64,000 bases of DNA from Sambucus nigra. Lineage: Eukaryota; Streptophyta; Magnoliopsida; Dipsacales; Adoxaceae. Made by a program: the position numbers and the translations under genes. A model generated the notes under the pieces. That model had not been told where the DNA came from. It did not search any database and saw only the letters and a list, made by a program, of their open reading frames with translations. Shown here in pieces: positions 58,922 through 64,000 of this stretch (position 1 is its first letter; each line of letters starts with the position of its first letter). The DNA lies in the NCBI GenBank assembly GCA_949130495.1, contig OX422211.1, positions 636,253,717-636,317,716 on the forward strand, in the 5' to 3' direction.

Positions 58922-60549
58922 GAGCTATCGATGGGAAAAAGCAACACCACAAGAGAGTGGCAGGCATAAAGTAACTATCTCGGTGTCACGGTGGAGAGTA
59001 GCAGCACAAAGACTCTCATAGATGATGGATGATGGTTTCAGGTTAGGATCTAAAAACGTAGATGGAAACATGATATGTGTAAAATCAAGATCCAAACCAC
59101 GTGGTGGGGTGGAAGGGATAATGGGTGGGTTGGGTGGGATAAATGGTGGAGGAAGATGATCCAACTCAAGCGTGAGAGACACACACTCTTAGGAGGAGTA
59201 AAGGAATACTCACAAGGGAGTGTGGTTTATAAGGATGGAGTGGTCAACTTCTCCATAAGAGTAGTATCTGGGAATGTGGTGGGTGGGTAAGACGAGGCAC
59301 CAAGATCGGAGATAGAGGAATCTCTAGAAATAATGGGCTCAAGGTGAGCCATGCATGGTGGGACATCATCCATATCCGGATAGTTAGGAACTATCACGGA
59401 TTCTATCTCGGGAAAATGGTGAGCACTCATAGCCGGAGCGAACCTAAACGATATGGTCATTTCAGAGACATAGGCAACTGGGGCATAAGGTAAAAGCTCG
59501 GGCATATTTTTGGATATTTCGGGGGTGGGAACCGCAATGATGGGTTCATTTGGATATGGTGGGGTTAGATCAGGCTCACTAATTAAAGGTAAGTCAACAC
59601 AGTTGTCGACTTGGGACCTGGACCATGGAATGGTCTCAACTTCAAGATTCTCGGGAGGTGAGGGTTGGTCACACTCAAAATCGGTGGCACAAGACGACGC
59701 ATCATCACCACACTCGGTTGCAACGATGGGTGGGGCCATGGAAATGTCTGACTCTCTCGCACACTCCAATTCATTTAACCGTTATTCAAGAATCTAGAGA
59801 GCTTGAGTTTGAATTTTAGTGGCGTGCTCTTGCTAAAGTATGAACTTTTGCAAAAGGCTTTCGAGAGAGGATGTGGATGATGGTGGTGGTGGAGTGACGG
59901 GTGGTCGTGGTGGGTGAGGTGGACACAACTCGATACTATTATGACTATATGGAGAATACTCAAATGAAGTGGGTGGGGTGGGGCCAAGTTCATCATACAT
60001 GAAAGGATCACTTTCGTGATGGACAAATGGTTGATATTCATGGGGTGCGTAGTGAGGGAACTGATCGTGAATGGTCGCACAAGGTTGCCATGACGACTGT
60101 TGGAACGTGTGATGATCCAAAACATCGGGTTGGGATTCATATTGCGTGGAAGGTTGATCAGGCCTCCACGAATAGCTCGAGTACTCACACAAATCGAGAT
60201 TAGGTATATCGGGATAGTGGGCCAAGGTGGGTTCCGGGACAGTGTCATATGGATACACATGGTCCATGGTGGGTTTGTATGGATATGACAAGTATGGACA
60301 CTCATGGGACATGTGATCGGCATAATAACAGTGGGTGCACAACAAAGGATGAGGCACGTCGACACTTGACACCGAGGGTGAGGGAAAATGAGGTGCGTGC
60401 ATGGACGGGTCAAGAGTACCAACGGTACTCGTGATAGAGCCGAAACCACGAAAAATCTCATAAAGAGATGGATCGGGATCACTCTCACACGTGTCGCGTG
60501 ATAATGGGAAATGACCAAAATAGTCACTTAAAGGACGCTCTTCGGCCAT
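58922..60549 (-). pseudogene. Gag-like zinc-knuckle ORF, copy B
   Basis: Better preserved than copy A: open from 60549 (MAEERPLSDYFGHFPLSRDT) for 238 codons to FIL, with the CCHC knuckle at 60339-60298 (CTHCYYADHMSHEC). Two stops shared with copy A and one private TAG near 59795 then interrupt the frame, which reopens at ECARESDISMAPPIVATECG and runs to PSL followed by a private stop near 59227. The frameshifted tail (ELDHLPPPFIPPNPPIIPST) ends SCGVAFSHR at 58925. Composition is rich in Pro, His, Tyr and Ser. Function as a gag-like packaging protein is inferred from the knuckle and location. Confidence 0.68.
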
Positions 60550-61554
60550 GAGGAGAGACTATTTTTTTGAGTTTTTTTTAAAAAAAAGGAAAGAAAATTT
60601 TTTTGGATTTTCGAAAAATGAGAGGAAGAGAATATTTTTGCATTTTTTTAATAAAAATAAAGAAAGAAAATATTTTTGGATTTTTTATAAAAATAATAGA
60701 AGAAAATATTTTTGAATTTTTTGGAAGAAAAAGGGTGGGAAAAAAATATGGACTCTTTGAATTTGCACGAACTCACTAAAATCCGACTACCGAAAAATGA
60801 ATTGTACACACACAAGTCAAGAAAATTTCCTAACTAGCACATAGCAAATTTTTATCTTTGAATTTAGTGAAAGGGTAGTCCAATTTTAATTAAGTCCGCG
60901 GGCAATAAAAATCACGAAAATATTTTAGTTATCGCCTTTGGAAAATTGTTCTGCTAGTGGGATATCTAGTTGATTGATTTTAAATTTTGTGATGGCTAGG
61001 GTAACACACAATTGGTAAGCGAGTGAGTCAGGTGATGAAATCCCTTCTCGTGAGTGACCGGGTGTAAGTCTTAGCAATTTAATTCATCACACCATACAAA
61101 AAAATGTGAGAATAAAATCACACAGGAACACACAAAAGAATTGACTCGCTAACAGGAGGGTTTGAGAAATGTACCTCCCACGGTTTTTAGGCCGTGGGGT
61201 GCTAAAAAATTTGAGTCGACCGGGGGGAGATCACGCCTATCTCAGTCTTCCCCGGAAGTCCTACTGACCCAAGGTAGAGAGGCTTCTAAATCCTCGCCTT
61301 TGGACGCCCTCTCTCTACCTTGTCCGATTTCCCCTATCATGCTTGTCTTCAATTATTACAAATTTAAATGGAAAATAAATGGTGTCTGTATGCACCGCAA
61401 TACAAGCAATGATAGAATAATCCTAATACAAGCCTTCTAAAAATATAAAATGGTACAAAAAAAAGAGTAGAAAATAAATGAACCACAAATTGAAATCCGC
61501 TCCGAGCTTCACGATCCCAAGAATGGCAACGGCGCCATTTGATAACTTTTCATC
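60550..61554 (-). other. Leader of copy B, with conserved hairpins
   Basis: Colinear with 52996-54008. The first hairpin is at 61177-61198 (CCCACGG...CCGTGGG) and the other two follow at the same 7547-bp offset with few changes. Confidence 0.7.
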
Positions 61555-61572
61555 TCCCCAGCAACGGCGCCA
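61555..61572 (-). other. Primer-binding site, copy B
   Basis: Minus strand TGGCGCCGTTGCTGGGGA, one mismatch to copy A. The duplicated ggcgccatttgata is again present about 34 bp further inside (61534-61547). Confidence 0.85.
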
Positions 61573-61574
61573 TT

Positions 61575-63553
61575 TGATAGAGTTGACTTTTGCATGTATT
61601 TTTTTCTTTTGTCGTTGCTTGAAAAGTCCTTCTAATCAAAACCTCATAATACCTTGAACATATAACAGTCTCAAGTGTAGCGGTAAATAAGGGTATCAAT
61701 CCACTTCCAAGGGGGTAAAGCAAAAGGAACACAATTGTAATTAATTTTTTTATTTTCTTTTTGGGCTTTTGATTTTTCTATTTTTTCTTATCTTTTTCAA
61801 ATATTAAAACAAATGAGTGAGGTGATGTGAGATAAGATTAAACTAAAATGTGAGATGAAAACAACAAACTAAAAAGTGACTAAAATGGAAAATAAAGTAA
61901 CACTAAAATATGAGATAAAGTGAGGTAAATAATTGTGAGAACAATCAAGGAATGGGATAACACAACAAATTTTAGTTATTCTAATTAATTAATTTAATTA
62001 TTCGAATTCTCCCAAATTAATATCAAAATTACAAACCAACTCTCTTTGCAAGTGTAATTATAATAGTAATATTTTAGAAAATTAAGTTTAACACCTCACA
62101 ACTCTAGAAAAATAGATCTACACTCTTTTTAATTAATCACCCGCTAGGATCGATCAATTAAAATATATGTAAATCTTAGAAAACAAATTTAGAGTTAAAA
62201 TTCAGGTTATAATACCCCACTTAAGAAATCCCTATCTCTAGTTCGAATCTAAATTGGGTATTATAACTAGAATTTCGACTTTCTCTCGAAAATCATTTAC
62301 CCTCTCTCGAGGCATAAATTTAAGGGTGACGGATCAAAATTAATATTCAAAGGGGATTTTCAAGTAATCAAACTAATTAAACTAAAATAACATCAAATAA
62401 GGGTTTTACCCCACCCCTTGAAAGGGGTTTTCTATCCTAACATGATATTAAACATGATGAACAAATAATCAAGGCTACTAAAATAAAATACAAGGGAATA
62501 GAACAAGCAAACCAAATCTCTTTGAGAATGTTGAACTCTACTCTTCCAAATTGAAGCATACAATCCATCTAATTGAGCATCCAAGTGATATGAAATTAAA
62601 ATATCCACTCAATTAACTCTCTTACAAGATTTAATCTCACAAATATCTAACAAAAATAAAAAGAACAAAATAAAACTATATAAAAATGGTGTTTCTCTAT
62701 CTAATTCTCTCTCTAGAGTTTCTCTACTCTTTTTTCCATCATCTAAAATGGTCTTCAACTCTCTTTAAATAGTAGGTGCCATGGAGCTAGGGGTATTTTT
62801 GGGAGGAAAAGAGTGTATGGAATATGGAAGGTATGGGTGAGGGTTAATTTATGAATTAATGGAGGGTGTATGTGGTTTAGGTGTGAGGTCATGATAGTGG
62901 GGAGAATGAGGGTAATTTTGGAATTGAGGTTAAGTGGGTTAGTTTGGGGGTAATAAGGGAAAAAGGGTATAAGTGGGTTTAAGTGTCACATGGGTTTTAT
63001 TGAGTTTATTTTTTGGTTTGTTTGGTTTTGGTTTGGAAGATCGTGGCTTGGCTTGGAAGAGGGTTTTTGATAGAGGTTGGTATTTGTAAATGGGTAATGG
63101 GTGATATGGGTTGGATCGAATTCGCGAGCAGGAGATGGGTCAATGGTATGGATCAAGTTAGGTTCGAGTTTGGGGCTAGGGGTTTTGTTTTGTGGTTTGG
63201 AAATGGATGGTGATGGTGTTGGGTTGTGGATGTTAATGGAGGTTTGGTGGAATGTGGTTATGGAGGAGAGAGAGAGGGGTTTGTTGGGGATGGAGATTGA
63301 AGATGGGTTAGGATGAATAAGGTGTAGGAAATGGTGTGTGTGGCTTAGGGTGTAGGATAGATTAGTTGGGTTTAGGATAAGTGTAGGTGAGTGTGTATGG
63401 GGTTTGTGTGGGTGTTAATGTGTTTGTTTAATTTAGACCCTAATAAAATAATAAAGACTCAACTAAACTTAATAAAATTAAAACTAAAAAAATAAAATCT
63501 AACTAAAAATAAAACAAACTAAAAAAAATAAAAATATCAAAACTAAAAAAAAT
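61575..63553 (-). repeat. LTR3 of the array, truncated
   Basis: About 1979 bp matching the first 78% of LTR2 on the plus-strand map. Similarity stops inside the A-rich block at aaaactaaaaaaaata/cagg. Confidence 0.9.
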
Positions 63554-64000
63554 ACAGGAGACTTAATCTTAATGTTACCTCACTTTTGTTCTTATGAACC
63601 ATTAAGTTCTTTCTATAAGATCTCACCGGTGGCCAACCCATTACATATACACTATATGTAGCCTAAGCCATCCCTCCGTCTATTTACATTCCGAAGCCTC
63701 TGATGTCAGGTAACACCTCTATGTTACTCTACTTATTTCTTCTGTATTTTTAACCAAAATTCATTTTCGAGTTTTCATGGTTGCTGTTTATTCGAATAAT
63801 TTTTTAGTCATAACCATCTTGAGATTTATTCAGATCTTAGTGGTATTTTGGTATTTTATCATTTTTTGAATTCTATAGGCTAAAAGTTTTATTCGTTTGA
63901 ATGAAGTTTGCCTCCAATTTCAAGGATCAAGAATGGTAGCCCCCCTCCTAGCAGATGGGAAATTTCCAACCAATTTAGATTATCTTTTTCTCTCTCTACA
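63554..64000. other. Unclassified sequence after the LTR3 breakpoint
   Basis: Begins caggagacttaatctta and has no match to the LTR family or to the rest of the window. No coding frame. It could be another insertion or the far side of a deletion; the window ends before this can be resolved. Confidence 0.4.

Larger units (their letters stand above)
46488..63553 (-). mobile_element. LTR-internal-LTR-internal-LTR array of a non-autonomous retrotransposon
   Basis: LTR1 46488-49014, internal A 49015-54028, LTR2 54029-56564, internal B 56565-61574, LTR3 61575-63553 (cut short). The period is about 7.54 kb. All parts are in one orientation (minus) and copies A and B are highly similar. Each LTR begins TGATA and ends TATCA in element orientation. 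An Athila-type primer site and a polypurine tract border the internal regions. A shared central LTR indicates unequal recombination between LTRs. The only coding capacity is a gag-like ORF; protease, RT and integrase are absent, as in LARD/TR-GAG-like elements. Confidence 0.93.

Overview
Plant nuclear DNA made almost entirely of nested, decayed transposable elements; no gene in the window looks intact from start to stop. The kingdom is clear from plant-specific elements: Tat/Ogre-type Ty3/gypsy retrotransposons with a second RNase H and antisense ORFs, a CACTA transposon with subterminal repeats, a hAT-like MITE, Ty1/copia LTRs with a tRNA-iMet-type primer site, an Athila-type primer site, and a plastid 16S rRNA fragment. 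I cannot name the species from sequence alone.

Layout. (1) 1-5100: 3' part of a Tat-like element (D), with an antisense-ORF remnant on the minus strand and an LTR-like stretch. (2) 5800-6044: TAA/TAG microsatellite. (3) 6282-43740: an old Tat/Ogre-type element (A, plus strand: gag, protease, RT, RNase H, second RNase H, integrase, then a minus-strand antisense ORF). It was broken by three insertions: a plastid 16S rRNA fragment (10015-10180), a whole 10.8-kb Tat element (B, 11943-22732, minus strand, TSD CCTTG) that splits the second RNase H, and an 18-kb CACTA element (24642-42617, TSD TAT) between integrase and antisense ORF. (4) Element B carries, antisense to its gag-pol, a gene with two recognisable introns and a second antisense ORF. 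(5) The CACTA element contains host-gene pieces, a J-domain gene in two exons (+) and a SirB1/TPR-like gene (-), together with a solo LTR, a hAT-like MITE with a smaller MITE inside it, and a Tat element (C) lacking protease, RT and RNase H. (6) 44428-46061: two copia LTRs facing each other with primer-site remnants between them. (7) 46488-63553: an LTR-internal-LTR-internal-LTR array (minus) of a non-autonomous family with 2.5-kb LTRs whose only coding capacity is a zinc-knuckle, gag-like ORF. The solo LTR in the CACTA element belongs to the same family.

Relative ages follow from nesting: A is older than B and the CACTA element; the gene pieces in the CACTA element are older than the solo LTR that splits one of them. 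Stop codons and G-to-A/C-to-T changes are common in the old copies, as expected for methylated, silenced repeats. The most useful observations are the intron-bearing antisense gene of B, the gene-carrying CACTA element, the plastid rRNA insertion, the recombined LTR array with inherited stop codons and a structured leader, and the facing copia LTRs.
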